A stretch of 64,000 nucleotides of DNA from positions 14,621-78,620 of the forward strand of contig DHHQ01000025.1 of the NCBI GenBank assembly GCA_002403375.1, read 5' to 3'. Made by a program: the position numbers and the translations under genes. Source of the DNA: Thiobacillus denitrificans (GTDB lineage: Bacteria; Pseudomonadota; Gammaproteobacteria; Burkholderiales; Thiobacillaceae). The first letter of the stretch is position 1. Each line of letters begins with the position of its first letter. Positions 1-7,436 of the stretch are shown one piece after another. The notes beneath the pieces are model-generated. The model was not told the origin of the DNA, searched no databases, and saw only the letters and a program-made list of their open reading frames with translations.

Positions 1-58
1 CATTCGCGGCCGCTGCGGCCGCATTCACGAACGGCGGTTTGGCGAGGGAGGGATCACG

Positions 59-1020
59 ATGAGCGCAGGGCTGGGTGAGGTGGTTCTGTATCGGACGGCC
101 GATGGCGGGCCGGCGCTGGATGTGCGGCTGGAACAGGATACGGTGTGGCTAACGCAGGCCCAGATGGCCGAGGTGTTCGGGCGGGAGCGCTCTGTCCTGA
201 CCAAGCACGTCAACAACGTGTTCAAGGAAGGCGAGTTGGACAAGGAAAGCAATGTGCAAATTTTGCACATTGCAGGTTCCGACAAGCCAGTGACTTTCTA
301 CAACCTCGACGTCATCATTTCCGTCGGCTATCGCGTCAAATCGCAGCGCGGCACCCAGTTCCGCATCTGGGCCACCAACGTGCTGCGCCAGCATCTGGTG
401 CAGGGCTATACCGTGCATGCGCAGCGGCTGAAGGAGCTCAACCAGGCGGTGCGGCTGGTCGCCGACGTGGCGCATCGCCGCGCGCTGAGTGGCGACGAGG
501 CGACTGCGCTGCTCGAGGTGGTGGCGGACTATGCCTACGCGCTGGAGGTGCTGGACGACTACGACCACCAGCGGGTGCGCCTGGGCGAGGTGTCGCCTGG
601 CCCGGTGGCGGCGCTGGATCTCGACGAGGCGCGCCAGGTGATCGTGCGCATGGGCGAGCGCTTCGGCGCCACCGGGCTGTTCGGCCGGGAAAAGGACGAC
701 GGACTGGAAGGCTCGCTGTCGGCCGTGATGCAGACCTTCGGCGGGCAGGAGGTCTATCCCAGCCTGGAGGAAAAGGCGGCGCACCTCTTGTATTTCCTCG
801 TGAAGAACCACCACTTCGTCGACGGCAACAAGCGCTTGCGGCGGCGCTGTTCCTGTGGTTCCTGCAGAAGAACCAGGCGCTCTATCGCGCCGACGGCGGC
901 AAGCGCATCGCCGACAACGCGCTGGTGGCGATGACGCTGCTGATCGCCGAAAGCCGTCCGGACGAGAAGGACGTGCTCACAAGGGTGGTGGTGAACCTGA
1001 TCAACCGGCGCAATCCGTGA
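59..1020 (+). pseudogene. RhuM/Fic (death-on-curing-like) protein, frameshifted
   Basis: The first 260 residues match the RhuM-type virulence protein family and lead into a Fic/Doc signature, HHFVDGNKR, at about residues 250-259. Fic domains transfer nucleotide or phosphate groups to target proteins. The reading frame breaks just after this motif, at about 836-838: 'cgc tt gcg gcg gcg ctg' lacks one base compared with the expected arginine, hydrophobic residue, Ala-Ala-Ala-Leu. The rest of the domain (LFLWFLQKNQALYRADGG to NLINRRNP) continues in another frame to 1020. In the first frame translation ends at 934 with an unrelated tail. The start is ATG after GAGGGAGG. There is no homopolymer at the break, so a real one-base deletion is as likely as a sequence error. 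Confidence 0.8.
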
Positions 1021-1077
1021 GGGGCGCTCCATGAGGCTGCCGACGCGTCTGCGCGAAGGTGAAAGGCGGCCTTCTCC

Positions 1078-1683
1078 CTAGGGTCTGGGCGCCCAGCCTT
1101 CGATGAAGGTCGTGATGACCGCGTCGGCCTGTTCCGCCAGATCGAAGCGGTGGTCCGACAGGATCCAGCGAAACGCCAGTCCCTGCACGGCTGCGATGAG
1201 GATGCAGGCATTCTGCTGCGGGACGATGTCCGGGCGGATTTCGCCTTTTTCCTGCGCCGCCGCGATCATGCCGGAGACGAAGTTGAGGAAGAACATCACC
1301 AGTTCGTTCATGCGGTCGCGAAACAGGGGGTCGCCGCTTTGCAGGGCCTCGGAGAACAGCAGGCGGGGGATGCCGGGCTGCTTCTGGATGAAGCTCAGGT
1401 GGGCACGGATCACGGTCTTCAGGCGCTCGAGCGGCGTCAGCTTCTCCAGGCCGAGCCCGGCCATCTCCGCCTGCAGACGCTCCTGAATGGTGTCGACCAG
1501 CGCGACCAGCACGTGGCTCTTGTTGCCGAAGTGCAGGAACAGGGTCGGCTGCGCGATGCCGACGGCCTCGGACAGCGAGCGGGTCGTGAGCTTGGCCACC
1601 CCGTCATGGCGGATGATTTCCATCGCCGCCTCGATGATGTCGTGGCGGCGGACTTCGGCGGATTTTCTTTTCTTGACGGCCAC
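1078..1683 (-). CDS. TetR/AcrR family transcriptional regulator
   Basis: This is a 201-residue one-domain regulator. An N-terminal helix-turn-helix covers about residues 8-55 (RRHDIIEAAMEII, then TTRSLSEAVGIAQPTLFLHF), and a helical ligand-binding domain follows. The GTG at 1683 is preferred because it follows CGGGAGC and directly precedes the basic KKRKSAEVRR start of the HTH; the longer open frame upstream encodes nothing typical of the family. The gene is last in the minus-strand series cytochrome c, FadL-like porin, DUF2892, tetR. It is therefore a candidate regulator of those genes and of the palindromic promoter at 3924-3993. The ligand is unknown and the link is inferred from position only. 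Confidence 0.85.
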   Translation of the reverse strand: MAVKKRKSAEVRRHDIIEAAMEIIRHDGVAKLTTRSLSEAVGIAQPTLFLHFGNKSHVLVALVDTIQERLQAEMAGLGLEKLTPLERLKTVIRAHLSFIQKQPGIPRLLFSEALQSGDPLFRDRMNELVMFFLNFVSGMIAAAQEKGEIRPDIVPQQNACILIAAVQGLAFRWILSDHRFDLAEQADAVITTFIEGWAPRP

Positions 1684-1814
1684 TGCGCTCCCGAGCCGGA
1701 AATGTGATCGATAAGTATGCGAGGGGATTCCCTCGGCGCGACGGTCGCCGCGCGCCGAGGGAAGGTCAGCGGCCCGGGGGCCGCTGCCCAGAAGGTACAC
1801 CATCCGGGCCGACT

Positions 1815-2021
1815 TCAGGAACAGCAGCTGCCTTCCCTGACCCCGGCCTTCCTGAGGATGGAGGCCAGCGGGCAGAAGCCGGTCACCCCGCTTTGCGCGA
1901 GGTTGGCGCCGACGAAGGCGGTCAGCCAGAGCCAGGCCGGGTTGTGGGTGAAATGCGCGAGGGCGATGCTGAGCAGCACCATCAGGCCGGCGACGAGGTG
2001 AACGGTGCGATCTACGGTCAT
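1815..2021 (-). CDS. DUF2892 (YgaP-type) small inner-membrane protein
   Basis: A 68-residue protein with two hydrophobic helices (about residues 8-25 and 28-45) and a Gly-Val-Thr-Gly-Phe-Cys-Pro stretch typical of DUF2892. That domain is found alone or fused to rhodanese, as in YgaP. Three cysteines are present, two of them adjacent near the C-terminus (SCCS). The start ATG has AAGGAG seven bases upstream. The gene follows the FadL-like porin gene by about 64 bp and precedes tetR. Its function is unknown; family members are often linked to sulfur or persulfide handling, but nothing here proves that. Confidence 0.8.
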   Translation of the reverse strand: MTVDRTVHLVAGLMVLLSIALAHFTHNPAWLWLTAFVGANLAQSGVTGFCPLASILRKAGVREGSCCS

Positions 2022-2062
2022 GTGAATCTCCTTGTGTTGTGCGGGTGGTTGCGGCAGGAGCA

Positions 2063-2079
2063 GGCCGGGAATCCCGGCC
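2063..2079 (-). terminator. GC hairpin after the FadL-like gene
   Basis: GGCCGGGA-A-TCCCGGCC is an 8-bp perfect inverted repeat just after the stop codon of the gene ending at 2086. It has no U-run, so it may be a processing or stability hairpin, not a full intrinsic terminator. Confidence 0.35.
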
Positions 2080-2085
2080 GCCCCG

Positions 2086-3252
2086 TCAGAACAGGTACGA
2101 AACGTTGAAGTTGTACTGGTTCTGGTTGATCTCGATGGTGTTGTACGGCGCGACGCTGGAGGTCAGGTCGTTGCCGAAGGCGTGGGTGTAGGCGAAGGCG
2201 CCGCTGACCTTGTCGCTGAACTTGCGCGTGAGGCCGAACGACAGATGGCTCTCGACGATCGCGGTGGAGCCGAGGTTCATGTTGACGTCCTCGGCGCCGA
2301 TCGGCGACTTGCCGTAGTTGTAGCCGACGCTGACGGCCATCTTGCCCATGTCCTTCTTCACGCCGATGGCGTACACCGTCTGGTCTTCCCACCCAAAATT
2401 CAGCGCAGGCGGGAAGCCCGCAGGCGGATTGGTGACGGCGATGCTTTCCATCACGTCCTCGAAGGCGTAGCGCTTGATGTCGAACTCGACCTGCAGGCCC
2501 GGCATCGGCTTGAACGACAGGCCGAGCGCGAGCGAGGCCGGCATGTCCATGTCGAAGCTGGTCTGGCCGGTGGGCGTGTTGTATTCCATCGTGGCGACGT
2601 CGGTCTTCGTCGTATAGGTCAGGCCCGCCTGCAGCCTGGGATTGATCTTGTACGTCGCGCCGAGCGTGGCGCCGAGGCCGAATTGCCCGTTCTGCGGCAG
2701 CGTCACGTAGTTGCCCCCGCCGCCGGGGAGCGACATGGCGAGGGTCTGGTTGACGACGTTGAGCGCGGCGCCCAGCGTCAGCGCCTGGTTGACCTTGAAG
2801 GCCGCAGCCGGCGAGAAGCGGAACACCTGCTTGGTCGTTACCACGGGCTGGTTGCCCGTCACCGCCGGGAGGATGTCGGGCACGTTCACCCCCATCCCTG
2901 CGATGCCGCCCAGACCCATGCCGAGGAACAGCCGCTCGTTGACCTTGAACGCGACGGCGCCGCCGGGCATCAGGTACCAGTTCGAATCGCTGTCCTGGCC
3001 GTTGACCTCGCGCGGCGGGTTGAGCAGGCCGAAGCCCAGGTCCATGCGGACTTCCTGCATGCCGAGATCGGCCATGCCGGCGGGGTTGACGAGCACCGTC
3101 AGGGCGTCCTGCGCCTGTGCGACGGTGGCGCCCCCCATCCCGGCCTGGGCCGCCGAGGTGGCGAACATCTGGTCGCCGTTGGTGGCGTGCGCGCTGAGCG
3201 CGACGGAACAGAGGCCTGCCGATACGGCGGCCGCAATGCTTTTCTTTTTCAT
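2086..3252 (-). CDS. Outer-membrane transport protein, OmpP1/FadL/TodX family
   Basis: A 388-residue beta-barrel protein with a Sec signal (MKKKSIAAAVSAGLCSVALSAHA) and the FadL-type mature start NGDQMFATSAAQAGMGGA. FadL proteins move long-chain fatty acids and other hydrophobic compounds through the outer membrane by an N-terminal hatch. The C-terminus (FNVSYLF) ends in phenylalanine, as expected for BAM-dependent insertion. The ATG has GAGGAG ten bases upstream. It lies 37 bp after the cytochrome c gene and was probably transcribed with it. The substrate cannot be told from sequence. Confidence 0.88.
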   Translation of the reverse strand: MKKKSIAAAVSAGLCSVALSAHATNGDQMFATSAAQAGMGGATVAQAQDALTVLVNPAGMADLGMQEVRMDLGFGLLNPPREVNGQDSDSNWYLMPGGAVAFKVNERLFLGMGLGGIAGMGVNVPDILPAVTGNQPVVTTKQVFRFSPAAAFKVNQALTLGAALNVVNQTLAMSLPGGGGNYVTLPQNGQFGLGATLGATYKINPRLQAGLTYTTKTDVATMEYNTPTGQTSFDMDMPASLALGLSFKPMPGLQVEFDIKRYAFEDVMESIAVTNPPAGFPPALNFGWEDQTVYAIGVKKDMGKMAVSVGYNYGKSPIGAEDVNMNLGSTAIVESHLSFGLTRKFSDKVSGAFAYTHAFGNDLTSSVAPYNTIEINQNQYNFNVSYLF

Positions 3253-3289
3253 TTCAAAGTCTCCTCGTTTCGATGGATGCAGCCGGGCG

Positions 3290-3898
3290 CTACCTGGCCA
3301 GGGGGCTGATCAGGTTGGCGGAAACGCCGGGCGCGGCAGGGCGGAATTTCTGATGGCAGGCGACGCAGCCGGTCATGATGTCGCTCATGTACGAGGCGGC
3401 TTTCGGCATGTCGCCGGCGTCGGCGGCGTCCGCCAGCTTGATCGCGTTGCCTTCGACGATCTCGTTCATCGCCGGCAGCACCCCCAGGTCGTTGTCGTTC
3501 ACCTTGTCGAGGGGGAAGTAGGCCAGCAGCCCGCCCTTGGGGATGCGGTGATTGGCCAGGCGCCGGGCCGCTTCGGAAGCCAGTTCGGCGTTGTCGGTCG
3601 CGAGCGCCGCGGCGACCGCCTGATAGTCGGCGAGGATCTCATGCATGATCTGGCGCATGGTCGTTTCCTTGGCGCGTCGCGTATGGCCTGCATGGAGCTG
3701 CTGAATGGTGCCCTTCAGTTCCGGGGAGAGCGCCATCACCTTCTTGCGCAGTTCCGGCGAGTAGGTCTTCATCATCTGCTGCATTTCGACGGGCATCGCC
3801 GCGGCGTTTTTGGGTGTCTCGGCCGCGGCCGGGCAGGCGGCGAGCAGGCTGGCGGCCAGGATCAGCGGGGTGGGGGCGAGGTGCTTCATGACTTTCAT
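3290..3898 (-). CDS. Periplasmic c-type cytochrome with a C-terminal haem motif
   Basis: A 202-residue exported protein. The signal peptide (about residues 1-27) ends in AAA after a Leu/Ala core. The only haem-binding motif, CVACH, is at about residue 180, close to the C-terminus, as in cytochrome c' and related four-helix-bundle cytochromes; the body is helical and methionine-rich. Many cytochromes c' bind NO, which would fit this neighbourhood, but I cannot show homology to that subfamily by eye. The ATG at 3898 has GGAG eight bases upstream; longer open frames run back through the palindrome and are not plausible. It is the first gene of a possible unit with the FadL-like porin, DUF2892 and tetR, and has its own strong promoter. 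Confidence 0.75.
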   Translation of the reverse strand: MKVMKHLAPTPLILAASLLAACPAAAETPKNAAAMPVEMQQMMKTYSPELRKKVMALSPELKGTIQQLHAGHTRRAKETTMRQIMHEILADYQAVAAALATDNAELASEAARRLANHRIPKGGLLAYFPLDKVNDNDLGVLPAMNEIVEGNAIKLADAADAGDMPKAASYMSDIMTGCVACHQKFRPAAPGVSANLISPLAR

Positions 3899-3923
3899 GG
3901 ACGTTCTCCGGGGAGGTTGATGG

Positions 3924-3969
3924 TAATCACACGAACACATGAGCAAACGATCATGTGTTCGTGTGATTA
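3924..3969. repeat. 19-bp perfect inverted repeat, probable operator
   Basis: TAATCACACGAACACATGA at 3924-3942 and its exact reverse complement at 3951-3969 are separated by eight bases. The element is AT-richer than its surroundings and lies in the leader and -10 region of the cytochrome c gene at 3898. On the minus strand it begins inside the TATAAT box, so a bound protein would block initiation. A dimeric repressor such as the TetR protein at 1078-1683 is a candidate ligand. A 5'-UTR hairpin is the alternative. Confidence 0.75.
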
Positions 3970-3993
3970 TATGGCGCCCCGGCGCCGTGGCAA
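3966..3993 (-). promoter_or_regulatory. Sigma70-type promoter of the cytochrome c gene
   Basis: On the minus strand TTGCCA (3988-3993) and a perfect TATAAT (3966-3971) are separated by 16 bp. The predicted start lies inside the left part of the 19-bp palindrome, about 60 bases upstream of the ATG at 3898. Confidence 0.65.
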
Positions 3994-4112
3994 GCAGAAA
4001 ATTCGCTGGTTCGGGAAGTGACCGAAATGGTCGGGGAAGCAAGCGCGGCGGGGCGCGGCGGCAGGGCGCTCGCCGCCCCGGGTGGCCGGCCTGCCGGCCG
4101 CGACCGGCGAGG

Positions 4113-4565
4113 TCAGCGCGCCAGCCAGCGCTCCGCCGCGCGGGCGACCGGCGCCGGCAACTGGCGCAGCACGCTCGCGGGCTCGAGCGCGTCGAGCAGG
4201 TTCTTGACAACCAGCCCGAGCTCGGTGTCGCCCTCGCTGACCAGGCGGCGGCTGAAGAACAGCGTGTCCGGGTCCTCGCGGCGGCCGATCAGCAGCAGGA
4301 AGTCGCCTGCGCTGGCGGTGATGACGAGGTCGGGCGCGCCGCGGTCCGGCGCGAATCCGCTGCGGCTCACGGTGAAGCCGAGGCGCAGTCCGAGATCGCT
4401 GACGCGGATGGCGTAACGGCGGCCGACCAGCGGCTGCCAGTCGAGCGCCTGCAGCGCCGGCCACAGCGCGCGGTTCGCCAGCGCGCAAAACGCCAGGCTG
4501 GGTGGGGTGGCCGGCAGCCGCTCGACCAGGCCGGCCAGACGGGAGGGAAAGACAGGGTTCAGCAT
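4113..4565 (-). CDS. ubiT: UbiT, SCP2-domain accessory factor for anaerobic ubiquinone synthesis
   Basis: A 150-residue protein with an SCP2-type lipid-binding fold (YhbT family), including SDLGLRLGFTVSRSGF and a central DLVITASAGDFLLLIGRREDPDTLFFSRRL-type segment. UbiT binds isoprenoid quinone precursors and works with UbiU and UbiV in O2-independent ubiquinone synthesis. The ATG at 4565 has GAGG seven bases upstream and overlaps the end of ubiV by 7 bp. Having ubiUVT within a nitrogen-oxide island makes sense, because quinones are needed to feed nitrate and NO reduction without oxygen. Confidence 0.9.
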   Translation of the reverse strand: MLNPVFPSRLAGLVERLPATPPSLAFCALANRALWPALQALDWQPLVGRRYAIRVSDLGLRLGFTVSRSGFAPDRGAPDLVITASAGDFLLLIGRREDPDTLFFSRRLVSEGDTELGLVVKNLLDALEPASVLRQLPAPVARAAERWLAR

Positions 4566-5503
4566 GGCGGCCTCGTTCCGTAGTCGAGCCCCGCGCGGCC
4601 GTGCCAGTAGCCGTCGACCGGCGCGCCGGGCATGAAGCGTGTCAGGTCCGCGGGCGTGTCGCCTGCCAGCGCCGCACGGAAGGCGTCGACCACGCGCGCC
4701 ATGTGGCGCGACTGCGGCGACAGGCGCAGGCTGGCGACGCCGAGCGCGCGCAGGGCGGGCAGTTCGCCGATCAGGGTGTAGACGCCGGCGGACTGTGTCT
4801 GGATGCCGTTGAGCGTGAGGAAGGGCTGGCCCTCGCGGCTCGCCAGCGGCAGCCCGTCGGGATGGTCGAGGCAGCGGAAGCGGCAGTCGTCCTTGGGCAG
4901 GTTGTAGTGGCGCGCGGTGAAGCAGCGCGCGGAATAGGCGAGCGGCAGCCTGCCGTAGGCGAACACTTCGGTCTCGATGCCGCCAGGGCCGCCCTCGCCC
5001 GGGGTATTCGCCTCTCCCGCGCCGGAGGGGCGGGCGCCGTGCCCGAGCAGCGACGCCAGCGTGGCGCGTGACATTTCCACCGGCGGCACCCAGCGCCGCG
5101 CGCCCAGCCCGGCCAGGACGTCGAGCGTTTCGGGGTTGTAGACGTTGAGCGTGGGGCCGGCGACGAAAGGCAGGCCGGCTTCGGAGAGCAGCCGCACCGC
5201 GCCCCATTCGTTGGCCTCGACCGCGAAGCGGCCGTTCTCGACGATGCGCCGCAGCGTCTTGAGATCGGATTCGGATTCGATCAGCGTCTGGCTCGACAGC
5301 ACGACTTCCTTGCCGGCCGCGGCGAGCGTCTCCGCCAGCTGCAGCCAGTCCGGCAGGCGCAGCAGGTGGCGGCGCGAACAGACGCTTTCGCCGAGATGGA
5401 CGCGCGCCACCGGCCAGCCGGCCGCCTCGGCGTAGAAGGCGAGGGTGTCGTCGCGCGACCAGTAATAGAGGAGGGGGCCCAGGCTGAGATTCACGGCGTT
5501 CAC
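4559..5503 (-). CDS. ubiV: UbiV, U32-family [4Fe-4S] protein for anaerobic ubiquinone synthesis
   Basis: A 314-residue member of the peptidase U32-like family. Four cysteines occur at about residues 42, 194, 207 and 211 (ESVCS, SARCF, DDCRFRC), the pattern that ligates the [4Fe-4S] cluster in UbiV/YhbV. UbiU and UbiV form the O2-independent ring-hydroxylation system, which is known to use prephenate in E. coli. The GTG at 5503 overlaps the ubiU stop codon as GTGA, indicating translational coupling; upstream in-frame codons belong to the shadow of ubiU. A poorly conserved Gly/Glu-rich loop lies at about residues 158-176. Confidence 0.92.
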   Translation of the reverse strand: MNAVNLSLGPLLYYWSRDDTLAFYAEAAGWPVARVHLGESVCSRRHLLRLPDWLQLAETLAAAGKEVVLSSQTLIESESDLKTLRRIVENGRFAVEANEWGAVRLLSEAGLPFVAGPTLNVYNPETLDVLAGLGARRWVPPVEMSRATLASLLGHGARPSGAGEANTPGEGGPGGIETEVFAYGRLPLAYSARCFTARHYNLPKDDCRFRCLDHPDGLPLASREGQPFLTLNGIQTQSAGVYTLIGELPALRALGVASLRLSPQSRHMARVVDAFRAALAGDTPADLTRFMPGAPVDGYWHGRAGLDYGTRPPC

Positions 5504-6501
5504 TTCCACGGACGGTGATAGGCGCCGAGCGTGTGGCTCTGGCCTTCCGACAGCTTGTCGAGCTCGGCCTGCCAGGCGGGCGTCGGCGTGAAGGCCTCGG
5601 CATTGCGCTTCACCGCGTCGATCGCGGCGCGCCACACCCGCGTGACCTGCGCCACGTAGGCCGGGCTGCGCTGGCGGCCCTCGATCTTGACCGCGGCGAT
5701 GCCGAGCTTCTGCATCTCCGGCAAGAGGTCGAGGGTGTTGAGGCTGGTCGGCTCCTCGATGGCGTAGTAGGTTTCGCCGCCGACCTCGAAGCGGCCCTTG
5801 CACAGCGTCGGGTAACCGGCTTTTTCGCCCTTGCCGTAGCGGTCGAGCAGCACGCCGTTGAGGCGCGACTCCAGGCCGGCCGGGGTGTCCTTCCACTGCA
5901 CCGCCTTCGCCGGCGAGCACACGCCGGCCGAGTTCGGCGATTCGCCGGTGCAGTACGACGACAGCAGGCAGCGGCCCTCGACCATCACGCACAGGCCGCC
6001 GAAGCCGAACAGCTCGATCTCGACGTCGGTGTGCCGCACCACGTTCTCGACCTGCGGCAGCGACAGCACGCGCGGCAGCACGGCGCGCCGGATGCCGAAA
6101 TGCTCGCGGTAGAAGTTCACCGCCTCGTAGCTGGTCGCCGAGCCCTGCACCGAGAGGTGCAGCCTGAGCTGCGGGTGGTGCCTCACCGCGTAGCGCATCA
6201 GCCCCGGGTCGGCGAGGATCACCGCGTCCATCCCCAGCTTCGCCGCCCGGTCGACGGCGCCGGTCCAGCGCTGCCAGCTGTCGGGCTGCGGGTAGGTGTT
6301 GAGCGCGAGCAGGACCTTGCGGCCGCGGTCGTGGGCGTAGCGCAGGCCCTCGGCCGCCTGCGCCTCGTCGAAGTTGAGGCCGGGAAAGGCGCGCGCGTTG
6401 GTGTTGTCGCGGAAGCCCATGTAGACCGCGTCGGCGCCGTGGTCGACAGCGGCCTTGAGCGCGACCAGGCTGCCGGCCGGGCAGATCAGTTCAAGCGGCA
6501 T
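5500..6501 (-). CDS. ubiU: UbiU, U32-family [4Fe-4S] protein for anaerobic ubiquinone synthesis
   Basis: A 333-residue U32-family protein. The N-terminus ELICPAGSLVALKAAVDHGADAVY is typical of the family. Four cluster cysteines are visible in GLCVMVEGRC, SSYC, AGVCSP and PTLCKGRF. It partners UbiV in the O2-independent hydroxylation steps of ubiquinone synthesis. The ATG at 6501 lies within the end of the upstream yhcC-like gene (16-bp overlap), and the stop is coupled to ubiV. The gene order nnrS-yhcC-ubiU-ubiV-ubiT suggests one transcript switched on under anoxia or NO stress. Confidence 0.93.
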   Translation of the reverse strand: MPLELICPAGSLVALKAAVDHGADAVYMGFRDNTNARAFPGLNFDEAQAAEGLRYAHDRGRKVLLALNTYPQPDSWQRWTGAVDRAAKLGMDAVILADPGLMRYAVRHHPQLRLHLSVQGSATSYEAVNFYREHFGIRRAVLPRVLSLPQVENVVRHTDVEIELFGFGGLCVMVEGRCLLSSYCTGESPNSAGVCSPAKAVQWKDTPAGLESRLNGVLLDRYGKGEKAGYPTLCKGRFEVGGETYYAIEEPTSLNTLDLLPEMQKLGIAAVKIEGRQRSPAYVAQVTRVWRAAIDAVKRNAEAFTPTPAWQAELDKLSEGQSHTLGAYHRPWK

Positions 6502-7436
6502 GGTTCCTCCCGGGTGCGGCCTGCACGCACGCCCTGGCGGCTGCCGCGCCGCGCCAGTTCGCCCGCGATGCCGTTCAGCACGTCCCATTTCTTCGCGCAC
6601 CATGCGGGCGCGAGCAGGATATCCGGCGCGGCGGTGCCGGTGACGCGGTGGAACACCACCTCCCAGGGCGTGCGCTCGATCAGGTCGGCGGCGATGCGCA
6701 CGTAGTCGGCCTCGGCGAGCGGGGCATAGTCGCCGCGCTTCCATTCGATCGCCAGCCGGGTGTGCTTCACCACGTGCAGCGGATGCAGCTTGAGGCCGTC
6801 GACGCCGACTTCGAGCACGCGGTCGAGGCTGGCGTGGCTGTGGACTTCGTCCTCGCCCGGCAGGCCGACGATCAGGTGGCAGCAGACGGGGATGCCGCGC
6901 GCCCGCGCCGCCCGCGTCGCCTGTTCGTATTCGGCGAAGCCGTGGCCGCGGTTGACGCGTTCGAGCGTCGCGTCGAAGGCCGACTGCAGGCCGAGCTCGA
7001 GCCAGACCTCGTGGCCGCGGTCGCGGTATTCGGCGAGCAGGTCGAGCACCGGCGGCGGCACGCAGTCGGGGCGCGTGCCGATCGACAGGCCGACGACGTC
7101 GGGTGCAGAGAGCGCGGCGTCGTACAGCGCGCGCAGCGTGTCCACGTGCGCGTAGGTGTTGGTGTAGGCCTGGAAGTAGGCGATGAAGCGGCGTGCGCCG
7201 GTGCCGCGCGCGATACGCCCGCGCGCGCGGTCGAACTGCGCGTCGAGCGGCGCCTGTTCGCGCGTGCCGGGGGAAAAGGACTTGTTGTTGCAGAAGGTGC
7301 AGCCGCCGATGCCCTTGCTGCCGTCGCGGTTGGGGCAGGTGAAGCCGGCGTCGAGCGCGACCTTGTGCACCCGCTCGCCGTGACGCGCCAGCATGGCGTG
7401 GCCGAAGGTGTGGACGCGTTCCGACAGGACGGCCAT
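6486..7436 (-). CDS. YhcC-type radical SAM protein (TIGR01212 family)
   Basis: A 316-residue radical SAM enzyme with the TIGR01212 signature FTCPNRDGSKGIGGCTFC, which gives the cluster-binding cysteines at about residues 34, 46 and 49. FQAYTNTYA and GLSIGTRPDCV motifs follow, as in E. coli YhcC. The reaction is not established; the family is related to the Elp3-like group, and in gammaproteobacteria it is often found near anaerobic-respiration genes. The ATG at 7436 shares one base with the nnrS stop (TGATG), so the two are probably translated in a coupled way. It also overlaps ubiU by 16 bp. Confidence 0.85.
   Translation of the reverse strand: MAVLSERVHTFGHAMLARHGERVHKVALDAGFTCPNRDGSKGIGGCTFCNNKSFSPGTREQAPLDAQFDRARGRIARGTGARRFIAYFQAYTNTYAHVDTLRALYDAALSAPDVVGLSIGTRPDCVPPPVLDLLAEYRDRGHEVWLELGLQSAFDATLERVNRGHGFAEYEQATRAARARGIPVCCHLIVGLPGEDEVHSHASLDRVLEVGVDGLKLHPLHVVKHTRLAIEWKRGDYAPLAEADYVRIAADLIERTPWEVVFHRVTGTAAPDILLAPAWCAKKWDVLNGIAGELARRGSRQGVRAGRTREEPCRLN

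Noticed and set aside
1..22. GCGGCCGC-T-GCGGCCGC at the window start as an attachment site
   Set aside because: A short GC palindrome with no integrase or duplicated partner in the window.
145..1020. A separate plus-strand gene in the second frame of the Fic region
   Set aside because: Only its last 60 residues make sense, as the continuation of the frameshifted Fic domain.
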